A stretch of DNA of 34,914 nt from an uncultured Clostridia bacterium (GTDB lineage: Bacteria > Bacillota > Clostridia > Peptostreptococcales > Anaerovoracaceae): the NCBI GenBank assembly GCA_944383465.1, contig CALWPQ010000029.1, positions 1-34,914 of the forward strand, read 5' to 3'. A program made the position numbers and the translations under genes. A model generated the notes under the pieces. That model did no database searches and had not been told where the DNA came from. It saw nothing but the letters and a program-made list of their open reading frames with translations. This document shows positions 1-7,423 of this stretch, in pieces (the stretch's first letter is position 1; the number at the start of each line of letters is the position of its first letter).

Positions 1-1
1 T

Positions 2-1474
2 AATATTCATCGAATATCTGCTCAAAAATCGCTTAATATGCCCAAATCTGTGAGTCCTACAGAACTAAGTACTGCTGAGGAACAGTTCATATATGGTACA
101 ACAAACGAAAATAAAGAGTGGCTTAAAAATTATGGGAAGAAAAATAACAGGTGGGGGAACAAGCCGGAAATACATATGTTGAATGACTTTAATGCTCTTA
201 TGGTATATTTAATGACGGAGAATTATGAAAAGAGCATTGAGTATAGAAAAAATCATAAAGAAGGAAATTCTCAATTTGATAATGAAACAAAACTGGAGAA
301 GATAAAGGAAATTTGGGAACAAGTCATTACGCACAGGCAATTGCAAATATGTGCAGGGAAAATTGAGGTTATATGTGCGACCGGAAATACGGATAAATAT
401 AATGGCAGTGAAATGAGTGATGGAGAACGAGCCATATTCCATTATATTGCAGAAGTTATATGCGCAAAGGATAATAGTCTTATTATTGTTGATGAACCGG
501 AAAATCATCTACATAAATCTATACTTGTTCGTTTATGGGATGCAGTTGAAGCTGCGCGACCAGATTGTGTTTTTCTGTATATTACTCATAACTTAGATTT
601 TGCAAGTACAAGAATTAATACACAAATTATATGGGTCAAAAGTATGGATGTGGGACCTATTTGGGAATATGATTTATTAGAAGAAGCTTCTTTTTCTGAT
701 GATTTGCTGTTAGAGATTTTAGGAAATAGGCAGAAAATACTTCTTGTTGAAGGTACTCCTGATAAAAGTACGGATAGAAAGTTGTATTCAAAGATTTTTG
801 AAGATTATAATATCATACCATTAGAGGGGTGTGGCACAGTTATTCAAACAACAAAAGCGTATAATCGCATGCGCGAGTTTCATTACAAAGAGGTAAAGGG
901 GATTATTGATCGGGATAGAAGAACAGAAGAAGAAATAAATTCTCTTCGTACTTATGATATCTTTGTACCTAAGGTTGCAGAAATAGAGAATTTGTTTTTA
1001 TTACCAGAGGTAATAAGAATTGTAGCTCATAAGCAGAATATTGAAAATGTTGAGGAAATTGTTTCCGCAACAAAGGAGAAAACGATTGATTTTTTGAAAA
1101 GAAATATAAATGGACAAGCACTTTTGTTTGCAACGCAAAAATGTCAAAATGTTATTAATCAGATAAGCAATAAATCTGTTACTTCAATTTCAGAATATGT
1201 TGAGAATCTAAATTCTATATCATCGGAAACTAATGCAATGGAGGTATATAATAGCGTTTTGAATGAATTACAGAGAATAGTAGATGAAGCCGATTATTTG
1301 GAAGCACTTAGAGTCATTAACAATAAGGGGCTTTTACCATATACTGGTTTGTCAAATTCTTTTGGATGGAAAAAGCAATATTATATTGATTATGTTTTGA
1401 AATTATTGAATGTAACTGATGATTGTGCGGAAGCACTTTGCAATATTTTTAAGGAATATATCCCTCTACAATAA
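2..1474 (+). CDS. Fused AAA (AAA_15/OLD-like) ATPase - DUF4435 TOPRIM protein, 5'-truncated by window edge
   Basis: The frame is open to the first bases of the window, so the true start and the Walker A loop lie upstream; the first ATG inside is at 38. Numbering from that ATG, an ABC-type signature MSDGERAIF is near residue 127, Walker B IIVDEPENH has D152/E153, and the H-loop YITHNLDF follows. This is the C-terminal half of an SMC/OLD-like AAA ATPase. A DUF4435-like TOPRIM region comes next: LLVEGTPDK (E238), then IIDRDRR (D291, D293), the acidic triad of that fold. AAA_15 ATPase and DUF4435 TOPRIM are the two components of the PARIS anti-phage system (AriA and AriB), which also occur fused in one chain. 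The role in defence is inferred. It could instead be another overcoming-lysogenization-type nuclease. The gene is AT-rich compared with the core genes further right, which suggests transfer. Confidence 0.8.
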   Translation, partial: NIHRISAQKSLNMPKSVSPTELSTAEEQFIYGTTNENKEWLKNYGKKNNRWGNKPEIHMLNDFNALMVYLMTENYEKSIEYRKNHKEGNSQFDNETKLEKIKEIWEQVITHRQLQICAGKIEVICATGNTDKYNGSEMSDGERAIFHYIAEVICAKDNSLIIVDEPENHLHKSILVRLWDAVEAARPDCVFLYITHNLDFASTRINTQIIWVKSMDVGPIWEYDLLEEASFSDDLLLEILGNRQKILLVEGTPDKSTDRKLYSKIFEDYNIIPLEGCGTVIQTTKAYNRMREFHYKEVKGIIDRDRRTEEEINSLRTYDIFVPKVAEIENLFLLPEVIRIVAHKQNIENVEEIVSATKEKTIDFLKRNINGQALLFATQKCQNVINQISNKSVTSISEYVENLNSISSETNAMEVYNSVLNELQRIVDEADYLEALRVINNKGLLPYTGLSNSFGWKKQYYIDYVLKLLNVTDDCAEALCNIFKEYIPLQ

Positions 1475-1504
1475 AAGAAATTTTTTTGAAAAGTAATAAA
1501 TCGC

Positions 1505-1536
1505 AGTAGTAAAACACCCCTGTTCTTACTACGTTT
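1505..1536. terminator. Probable terminator after the ATPase-TOPRIM gene
   Basis: GTAGTAA (1506-1512) pairs with TTACTAC (1526-1532), with a 13-base loop and a short T run (GTTTT) following. It lies about 30 bases after the stop codon at 1474. The stem is short and A/T-rich, so efficiency is uncertain. ACTACGTTT occurs twice in tandem just here (from about 1528 and 1539). Confidence 0.4.
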
Positions 1537-1682
1537 TGACTACGTTTCATGTCCCGGGCTTGCAACGTTTTGCCGCATTTTGCTTATTCTGTGACAAATT
1601 TAACAATCTCAGAGCAAAATATATAGTCGACAAACTGCGGCAAATCGGGGCAGAACACGGCATTTTAGGAGGATTTTCGTTA

Positions 1683-1742
1683 ATGATAAAAGTATTATTT
1701 GTCTGCCACGGCAACATTATTTTTAAAAAAGCTTTGAAATAA
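1683..1742 (+). pseudogene. 5' relic of a low-molecular-weight protein tyrosine phosphatase gene
   Basis: The ATG at 1683 is preceded by a good AGGAGG (1667-1672). The peptide begins MIKVLFVCHGNI and then runs IFKKALK to a stop. MIKVLFVCHGNICRSP is the hallmark N-terminus of low-molecular-weight protein tyrosine phosphatases, whose P-loop is C-x5-R-S. The match stops exactly inside the catalytic loop, before the essential Arg, so only about 12 of some 150 residues remain. I see no continuation downstream in any frame. The remnant probably marks a deletion or insertion breakpoint next to the accessory block. The identification rests on a short but very characteristic motif. Confidence 0.5.
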
Positions 1743-1900
1743 TACGATTGTGCGAAAATATACTTTTTTATATTTTTACCAATCTCAAAAGATAAATCGT
1801 CAATATTATCATCTACTTTATTTTTGCATTGTATGGTAGCGAAAGAAAATAGACGAGTTATGCGGTGCAATTAAAGGCATTGCAATTTGTCAGGTTATTA

Positions 1901-1930
1901 TTGACAAAAACAAATTTCATATTATATAAT
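1901..1930 (+). promoter_or_regulatory. Promoter for the DUF4234/SHOCT membrane protein gene
   Basis: A perfect -35 TTGACA (1901-1906) and perfect -10 TATAAT (1925-1930) are separated by 18 bases. Transcription would start near 1937, about 43 bases before the ATG at 1980, which has an AAGGAGG at 1965-1971. Confidence 0.75.
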
Positions 1931-1979
1931 TTTATAAGCGTATGCCCACAATGTTCATTCAAAAAAGGAGGAAATTACA

Positions 1980-3092
1980 ATGGAAGAAAAGAAAGAAATT
2001 CTGGCGCAGTATAATTTTGTCGGGGGGGGTATTCTTTTTGCTTTATTGGCATTAATGAAAATACCGGCATTTATTAATTCTATTAGAGCAAGTATGGTAT
2101 ATGAATACTATCCTATTACATATTCAATTAGCGCACTGCTTTTTATTATCGGTAGTATTTTAATCTCTATATCTCTATTTATGAAGCGCAGAGATATTAT
2201 TGCTTGTATTGGTTTAGCTATTATAACTCTAAACAGTATTATTAGTTTTCTTAATCCTAATAATTTTTTCTCGAAATTATTTATCCTTATATATATTGCG
2301 GGGTATGTACTTATCTTATTATTTGCCTTATCTCAGTTCACAAATTATTTAGTTCAATTTAAAGAAACGTCTAAAAAGTTTTGGTTTGTTCCAATTATAT
2401 GTATTGGCATTGTTTCTCTTATAGATGTTATAGGGGCTATATTTATCGGAAGAGGCGGAACTGTATTGTTGCAAAGGGTTGTTGAAGTTGGTGCTGTTGT
2501 ATTGACTATCATCTGGATTGTATTCCCCGATGGTATTCCCAGCAAAGAAGCAACATTTAGTTATAATACAAAAACCTCTTATGATGGCGTAGAATATACA
2601 ATGTCTGCCTTGCCTGGCGAAGCCTATTGCAGTATGGTAAAGCATGTTTTGCTATTGTTATTTACTTTTGGTATCTGGTATTTGATTTGGATTTACAAGG
2701 TAACAGGCTATCTAAATGCCGTTAAAGATGAAGAACCAAGAGAGCCTGCTACTAAGCTACTGCTTTGCATGTTTATACCGTTCTATGTTCTCTACTGGAC
2801 ATATAAGAGCGCACAGCGTATTGATAAATTGGCAAAGCAAAAGGGACTTTCTGCTGACAGCGCAACACTTTGTTTGATTATGGCTATTTTCCTGCCGATT
2901 ATTGCACCGATCCTGATGCAAGACAAGATGAATAATATTATAACGGCAAAGAAAGAATCAGCAGTACATCAGCAGGGGGAAGTTAATATCGGAGCTGCAA
3001 GTGAATTAAAAAACTACAAAGAATTACTTGATAGCGGTGTTATTACGCAAGAAGAGTTTGAAGAAAAGAAAAAGCAATTACTCAGTCTATAA
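1980..3092 (+). CDS. DUF4234 multi-pass membrane protein with C-terminal SHOCT domain
   Basis: This is a 370-residue protein with about eight hydrophobic segments. After a first helix near residues 14-30, paired helices lie at roughly 45-65 and 75-125, then 135-185. From about residue 220, VKHVLLLLFTFGIWYLIWIY matches the DUF4234 family, whose signature is a helix with FGIWYLIW. Two more helices follow. The last 28 residues (LKNYKELLDSGVITQEEFEEKKKQLL) are a SHOCT motif, a short C-terminal oligomerisation segment seen on many bacterial membrane proteins. Function is unknown. The gene is monocistronic, with its own promoter and terminator, and lies in the AT-rich accessory stretch. The start is supported by a strong Shine-Dalgarno sequence 8 bases upstream. 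Confidence 0.85.
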   Translation: MEEKKEILAQYNFVGGGILFALLALMKIPAFINSIRASMVYEYYPITYSISALLFIIGSILISISLFMKRRDIIACIGLAIITLNSIISFLNPNNFFSKLFILIYIAGYVLILLFALSQFTNYLVQFKETSKKFWFVPIICIGIVSLIDVIGAIFIGRGGTVLLQRVVEVGAVVLTIIWIVFPDGIPSKEATFSYNTKTSYDGVEYTMSALPGEAYCSMVKHVLLLLFTFGIWYLIWIYKVTGYLNAVKDEEPREPATKLLLCMFIPFYVLYWTYKSAQRIDKLAKQKGLSADSATLCLIMAIFLPIIAPILMQDKMNNIITAKKESAVHQQGEVNIGAASELKNYKELLDSGVITQEEFEEKKKQLLSL

Positions 3093-3101
3093 TTAAAAGA
3101 G

Positions 3102-3135
3102 ACGGTTAGTATTACAAAATGCTAACCGTTTTCCT
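3102..3135 (+). terminator. Rho-independent terminator of the DUF4234 gene
   Basis: ACGGTTAG (3102-3109) pairs with CTAACCGT (3122-3129). The stem extends inward through a G-U and three A/T pairs to a four-base loop, and TTTTCCTT follows. It lies 10 bases after the stop codon. Confidence 0.75.
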
Positions 3136-3635
3136 TAATTCGCTCATAACGGTCAATAAGGCTGATAATAACTAATAGGAATCACTATGACAATGCGCAT
3201 CGAATTGAAACAGTTCATAAGCTACATGAGCATGAAATGTTTTGTAATTTTTAATTCTGCCTTTTAAAAACAGTGCACCACATTGGCAGTCATGACAAAG
3301 CATTCTTTGTTATAAACCGGCGAAACAGATAATCGTATACGTGGCATTCAATGCGGTTTTTAACTTATTCAATTTTCCGAACCACACGTAAATTAGTATA
3401 GGATACATATATACATAATGCCATATACTCATAAGGCAAGCTACAAACTCTATTTTAGGAAACTGCCGACTTACCATCTCTCATATGTCATTTGAAAATA
3501 TGAAGAGGCAATATCAGTTAAAAAATCTTTTAAAAAGCGCGGAACTTTTTAAATAGGCACGCCGTCATAATTTATGAATGCACAAAACTACACTTATTTA
3601 TAAGGTAATTTAATTTTGGGAGGAGAAATAAAGCT
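3136..3635. other. 500-bp intergenic stretch without a recognisable gene
   Basis: No reading frame here resembles a protein family. A minus-strand 43-codon frame (3303 to 3172) has clustered Cys and His residues but no ribosome binding site. The stretch ends in the GGGAGGAG ribosome binding site of the next gene (3618-3625). A promoter for that gene must lie here, but I cannot place it convincingly. Confidence 0.4.
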
Positions 3636-4379
3636 ATGAAAAAGATGAGAATTGCCGCAGGCGTTATGTGTACGGTAATGCTTATGTCGGGAGCTGCATT
3701 TGCAGCAGAAACAGAGACGAATAATTCGCTTCTGACAGCAGTTCCTATATCGGCGCAGGCTGGCACAGAAAATGTGAAGACTGCGGAATATGCAGTTGAA
3801 AGCGGAGTTATTACAGATGTTGCTGAAAGTAATGGATATATGAGGGTTACGCTCGGAACCGCACCTGAGGGAATTGTTCTTATTCTTAAAGAAGATGTAA
3901 AAATCGTGAATACGGCGACCGGAAGTATGATCAAGCAGAGCGAACTCAAAAAAGATATGCATATATTCGCGCTTATCGACGCCAACTCGCCGACGACTAT
4001 GAGTCTTCCGCCGCAGACTGCGGGAACTGTGGGAATCATAGTTGCAGACAGCGACGCAGTGCTTGCTTTTGATGCATATTATGAGCAGTTTACAGGGAAA
4101 ACGATAGTGCAGGATGAGGCTGACGATACGTATGTAGAGCTCAGAACGCTTGCCGAGGAAAAGGGTTATACGGTAACCTGGACAAGCAATAAAAAGCCAA
4201 TCATCCTTACAAAGGATGATATTACAGCGGAAATTACAATCGGAAGCGACGAGTTTACATATACACATATGACGAGAGATATTCAACCGCTCGACAGAAT
4301 GGAAAAGCTTTCGCTGTCCGTAAAACTTGAAAACGGCAAGACAATGGTACCTAAAAGCTTTGTAGATGCGCTCAAATAG
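3636..4379 (+). CDS. Secreted stalk-domain (copper amine oxidase N-terminal-like) protein
   Basis: This is a 247-residue protein. Residues 1-24 form a signal peptide (MKKMRIA, a hydrophobic core, then AAFA before AETETN), so it is exported. The middle section (about 50-135) carries beta-rich segments with VITDVAESNGYMRVTLG and a valine-rich strand before a DANSPTT loop. The C-terminal 100 residues have the form of the Cu_amine_oxidN1 'stalk' domain common in clostridial surface proteins: YVELRTLAEEKGYTVTW, an I-x-L-T strand, ITAEITIG, then ENGKTMVPKSFVDAL. No catalytic residues are visible, and in this group the stalk domain is generally not enzymatic. A structural or cell-surface role is likely. 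The gene stands alone with a strong GGAGGAG upstream of the ATG. Confidence 0.8.
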   Translation: MKKMRIAAGVMCTVMLMSGAAFAAETETNNSLLTAVPISAQAGTENVKTAEYAVESGVITDVAESNGYMRVTLGTAPEGIVLILKEDVKIVNTATGSMIKQSELKKDMHIFALIDANSPTTMSLPPQTAGTVGIIVADSDAVLAFDAYYEQFTGKTIVQDEADDTYVELRTLAEEKGYTVTWTSNKKPIILTKDDITAEITIGSDEFTYTHMTRDIQPLDRMEKLSLSVKLENGKTMVPKSFVDALK

Positions 4380-4409
4380 TAAAACGGCAAATTAAAATTG
4401 TTAAACTTC

Positions 4410-4533
4410 AAAACGATGTCAATATTCATCAATGCTAATGCGGCATTCATAAAAGATCAAGCATAAGCATTATGACTTAAATTGGCATCGTTTTTTGCTG
4501 CCCGCCGCCGACTGTATAAGCGCAGTATGGCGG
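4410..4533 (+). terminator. Branched stem-loop terminator followed by a GC-rich hairpin
   Basis: AAAACGATGTCAAT (4410-4423) pairs with ATTGGCATCGTTTT (4481-4494) over 14 pairs (one G-U), ending in a T run. The 57-base interior folds into two further hairpins: AATGC/GCATT (4431-4447), and AAG-CATAA with TTATG-A-CTT (about 4460-4479). Directly after the T run, CCGCC-g-ACTG (4505-4514) pairs with CAGT-at-GGCGG (4523-4533). The simplest reading is the terminator of the stalk-domain gene. The branched shape is unusual and could instead be a small RNA or leader element. Confidence 0.55.
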
Positions 4534-4654
4534 TGCAACAAAACTGTACCCTTCAAAAAATGAAGAAATTGTGTTTTATAATATAAAAATATAGCTGAAT
4601 TCAGCAAAGGCGATATAATTGTACTTCAAAAATTTTTTATTATTGCATATTTTA

Positions 4655-4683
4655 TTGATGACACTTTAGTGCTATCATAATGT
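4655..4683 (+). promoter_or_regulatory. Probable promoter of the ECF S-component/amidohydrolase operon
   Basis: A TTGATG -35 (4655-4660) and a TAATGT -10 (4678-4683) are separated by 17 bases, about 24 bases before the ATG. CATAAT at 4676 is an alternative -10 with shorter spacing. The leader is short, so this is not a riboswitch arrangement unless transcription starts further upstream. Confidence 0.35.
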
Positions 4684-4706
4684 AAATAAAAATTGGGAGG
4701 TGCAAA

Positions 4707-5267
4707 ATGAAAGAAACAGAACGCGTAAGAAAGCTCTGCGAGACGGCGCTTTTCGTTGCCATTGTATTTTTGGGAGTATTCATAATTAAATTTCCAGGGC
4801 CGTTTGGTTATGCACACATAGGAGATTCGATGATCTTTCTTTCAGTACTTATGCTCGGCGGAAAACGCGGAGCGGTAGCGGGAGGTCTCGGTGCCGCAAT
4901 CGCAGATGTCGTAAGCGGATATACGATATGGGCGGTGCCTACGATGATTTGCAAGGCACTGATGGCGCTCGTTATGGGACTTATAATAAAACACCATTTA
5001 GCGGGTCTCAAAGGCAGAGCGCTCTTTATAATTGCAGCCTTAGCGGGAGGCGTAGTACAGGGATTTGCCTATGAATTTTTCTGGTTTGTGCTTTTTGGAA
5101 AAGCTGCGGCAATTGCGGCAATCCCGGGCCTCACATTCCAGACGGTTTCGGGAATTATTATCGCATTTGTGATTTCAGAGGCGCTTCAGAAAACCGCACT
5201 CAGAAAGAATTTTGTTTACACTACGGATGGAAAGTCGGTAGGAAAGGAGCAGGAAAATGTTGGATAG
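4707..5267 (+). CDS. ECF transporter S component (substrate-binding membrane subunit)
   Basis: This 186-residue protein has six predicted membrane segments. It follows the PF07155 (ECF-type riboflavin/vitamin S-component) pattern: an N-terminal cytoplasmic stretch, then a loop FGYAHIGDSMIFLSVLMLGG, then GAVAGGLGAAIADVVSGYTIW, then PTMICKALMALVMGLI. Such proteins bind a vitamin or other small substrate in the membrane and share the energising EcfA/A'/T module, which is not in this window. Substrate cannot be read from the sequence. The stop overlaps the next gene by 11 bases, so the two are translationally coupled and a metabolite handled by the amidohydrolase is a reasonable guess for the cargo. 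The start has GGGAGGTG immediately upstream. There is no recognisable riboswitch. Confidence 0.85.
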   Translation: MKETERVRKLCETALFVAIVFLGVFIIKFPGPFGYAHIGDSMIFLSVLMLGGKRGAVAGGLGAAIADVVSGYTIWAVPTMICKALMALVMGLIIKHHLAGLKGRALFIIAALAGGVVQGFAYEFFWFVLFGKAAAIAAIPGLTFQTVSGIIIAFVISEALQKTALRKNFVYTTDGKSVGKEQENVG

Positions 5268-5994
5268 AATAAAAAGTTTTAAGAAGATCGACGCCCACAG
5301 TCACATTGGAGTATTCGGAAGTTGGTCAAATGTAAGCATCACAGCGGAAGAGCTGATAGCAGATATGGACGAATATAACGTAGAAAAGGCGGTAATTTCA
5401 ACATTCCCAATCAAAGAGAGCATAGAAGCAGTAGACAAATATCCGGACAGGCTTATAGGCGCAGCTTGGGTAAATCCTATGGAAAAAGACGCTCTCGATA
5501 TTATAAAGGATGCTGTAAAAAATCACGGCTTTAAGGGAATTAAGCTGCATCCGCTTTCCCAGGCTTATCTGCCTAACGATGAATGCGTATTCCCGATAGC
5601 GGAGCTTGCGGGCGAGCTTGATATTCCGCTTATGATTCATACGGGACATCCTCCTTTTTCACTGCCGTGGAGCGTGGCACAGCTTGCGGACATATATCCG
5701 GATGTCAAAATGGTAATGATTCATATGGGTCACGGCAACGGTATGTACGTGCAGTCGGCAATAGATATGGCCAAGAAATATCCTAATTTATATCTCGAAA
5801 CCTCAGGAATGCCTATGCATACGAAAATCAAAGAAGCTTACGAGCAGGTCGGAGCTGACAGGATTATGTGGGGGCTTGACGCACCGTTTCATCATCCGAC
5901 GGTGGAAATGCAAAGGACGATTGTCAGCGGCCTTAACGATAGTCAGCTTGAGGATGTATTTTATAATAATGCAAAAAAACTATTAAAACTTTAG
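5257..5994 (+). CDS. Amidohydrolase-superfamily (amidohydro_2, TIM-barrel) hydrolase
   Basis: This is a 245-residue compact TIM-barrel metal hydrolase. Metal-binding motifs are visible in order: DAHSHIG (H14, H16) on strand 1, KLHPLSQ, MIHTGHPPF, MIHMGHGNG, and WGLDAPFHHP with the late catalytic Asp. This layout fits the COG2159 amidohydrolase_2 group (hydrolases and decarboxylases) rather than TatD nucleases. The substrate is unknown. The ATG is inside the end of the upstream S-component gene, with AAAGGAG 11 bases before it. The two genes form one operon closed by a strong terminator, which suggests uptake followed by cytoplasmic processing of the same compound. That link is inferred. Confidence 0.8.
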   Translation: MLDRIKSFKKIDAHSHIGVFGSWSNVSITAEELIADMDEYNVEKAVISTFPIKESIEAVDKYPDRLIGAAWVNPMEKDALDIIKDAVKNHGFKGIKLHPLSQAYLPNDECVFPIAELAGELDIPLMIHTGHPPFSLPWSVAQLADIYPDVKMVMIHMGHGNGMYVQSAIDMAKKYPNLYLETSGMPMHTKIKEAYEQVGADRIMWGLDAPFHHPTVEMQRTIVSGLNDSQLEDVFYNNAKKLLKL

Positions 5995-6020
5995 GCGTAT
6001 AAAATATTGTTGTATTAGAA

Positions 6021-6054
6021 AAAGCGGACGAGAGGAGATGCTCGTCCGCTTTTG
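6021..6054 (+). terminator. Strong intrinsic terminator after the amidohydrolase gene
   Basis: AAAGCGGACGAG (6021-6032) pairs perfectly with CTCGTCCGCTTT (6041-6052), with an 8-base loop and TTTTG at the end. It is 26 bases past the stop codon. The A-run on the left arm means it could work in both directions. Confidence 0.9.
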
Positions 6055-6138
6055 TACATATATGTATGGTAATTGATGAGATGAAAAACATCTCCGGTAA
6101 AAAATAAAAATTTCTTGTAAAATATATACTTAATTGAC

Positions 6139-6167
6139 TTGACAATAGCAGTGTAAGGCAGTATAAT
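6139..6167 (+). promoter_or_regulatory. Promoter of the histidine operon
   Basis: A perfect TTGACA (6139-6144), 17 bases, then a perfect TATAAT (6162-6167). The leader to hisZ is about 145 bases. It contains a small hairpin (CTTTAT/ATAAAG, 6190-6205) and ACGTC/GACGT pairing (about 6210-6240). There is no T-box motif, no His-rich leader peptide and no terminator-antiterminator pair, so histidine control is not evident from the sequence. Confidence 0.8.
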
Positions 6168-6319
6168 TTATCGTTGTAACGCATTACTGCTTTATCATAA
6201 TAAAGTAAACGTCGGGCTAAGCACTAATATATGCAGACGTGAAAGATAAGAAAAACAGGTGCAGAAGCAGAAGCGCGTACAACCAAATACATATAAATGC
6301 ATACAGAAAGGACCCTGAA

Positions 6320-7423
6320 TTGATAGACGAAAAACTCTTAAAGAACGAGGAAAAAGCGATTTTTTCACTGCGTTCGTTATATAAAAAATATGGCTATATG
6401 CCATTTAAAATGAGCAAATTTGAAGAATATGACCTTTATGTAAGAAATAAGGACTTTCTTGTAAGCGACCGCATCATCACCTTTAACGATACGAACGGTA
6501 AGCTTCTTGCGCTCAAGCCTGATGTTACACTGTCCGTAATCAAAAGCGGAGTTGACGCGCCGGGCTGCAAGCAGAAAGTATATTATAATGAAAACATTTA
6601 CAGAGTATCAGGCAGCACGCATCAGTACACGGAAATAATGCAGGCGGGGCTTGAGTGTATAGGCGATATCGACCTTTACGATGTGTTTGAAGCGGTACAC
6701 CTTGCGGCGCAGAGCCTGGCGATGATTGCGGATGAATTCGTTCTTGAAATTTCCCATCTCGGCATACTTTCCGCGCTTCTCGAAGAGGCGGGCGGCAGCG
6801 ACAGTTTCAGAAAAGCAGTAGCGCAGTGCATCGCGGAAAAGAATGAGCACGACCTTGCGCGTATTTGTGAAGAAAACGGGGTTTCCGCAGAGAAAACAGC
6901 GAAAATATGCAGTTTTATTGGGCTCTACGGCGATATGAAATCAGTGATAGAAAAGCTCGATAAAATCTGCGAAACCAAATGCGGAAGAGCCGCGCTTTCA
7001 GAGCTGTGCGAGCTTCAGGCGCTCATTGAAACGACGGAATATGCGGATAAAGTTTTTCTCGATTTTTCCATAGTAAACGATATGAACTACTACAACGGCA
7101 TAGTGTTCAAAGGCTTTATAAACGGTATATATGAAGGGGTGCTTGCCGGCGGCAGGTACGACAAGCTTATGGAAAAGATGGGCAGAAAATCAGGAGCGGT
7201 CGGCTTCGCCGTTTACCTTGATCTCCTCGAAACGCTCGGAACAGAGAGCAGCAAATACGATGTCGATGTGCTGCTTATATATAATGAAAAAACGGATGTA
7301 AAGGTGGTAGCTGACAAAGTCAGAGAGCTTACAGAAGCGGGAAAGAGTGTGAGTGCCCAGAAGACCATTCCCGGCAAATTGAGATACAGAGAGCTCATAA
7401 ACATCGAAAAGGAGGCCAGATAA
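6320..7423 (+). CDS. hisZ: ATP phosphoribosyltransferase regulatory subunit HisZ
   Basis: HisZ is a catalytically inactive class II histidyl-tRNA synthetase paralogue that binds short HisG to form the first enzyme of histidine synthesis and confers feedback control. Motifs seen: SLYKKYGYMPFKMSKFEEYD, LLALKPDVTLSVIK (motif 2-like), VYYNENIYRVSG, EIMQAGLECIGD, and GGRYDKLMEKMG with AVGFAVYLD near the C-terminus. The frame is open from a GTG at 6239, but the extra 27 residues are basic and unlike the family, and no ribosome binding site precedes that GTG. The TTG at 6320 has AGAAAGGA (6305-6312) seven bases upstream and is preferred, giving 367 residues. The stop overlaps the hisG ATG by one base (TAATG). 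Confidence 0.9.
   Translation: MIDEKLLKNEEKAIFSLRSLYKKYGYMPFKMSKFEEYDLYVRNKDFLVSDRIITFNDTNGKLLALKPDVTLSVIKSGVDAPGCKQKVYYNENIYRVSGSTHQYTEIMQAGLECIGDIDLYDVFEAVHLAAQSLAMIADEFVLEISHLGILSALLEEAGGSDSFRKAVAQCIAEKNEHDLARICEENGVSAEKTAKICSFIGLYGDMKSVIEKLDKICETKCGRAALSELCELQALIETTEYADKVFLDFSIVNDMNYYNGIVFKGFINGIYEGVLAGGRYDKLMEKMGRKSGAVGFAVYLDLLETLGTESSKYDVDVLLIYNEKTDVKVVADKVRELTEAGKSVSAQKTIPGKLRYRELINIEKEAR

Noticed and set aside
1547..1870. Minus-strand 107-codon frame across the phosphatase relic
   Set aside because: It is the antisense of the relic for part of its length and lacks a ribosome binding site or any recognisable motif.
3172..3303. Minus-strand 43-codon frame starting MLCHDCQCGALF with many Cys and His
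   Set aside because: No ribosome binding site, length within chance, and no family resemblance; the metal-site look is probably accidental.
6174..6319. Histidine T-box or His leader-peptide attenuator before hisZ
   Set aside because: No T-box motif, no run of His codons after a start and no terminator were found in the leader.
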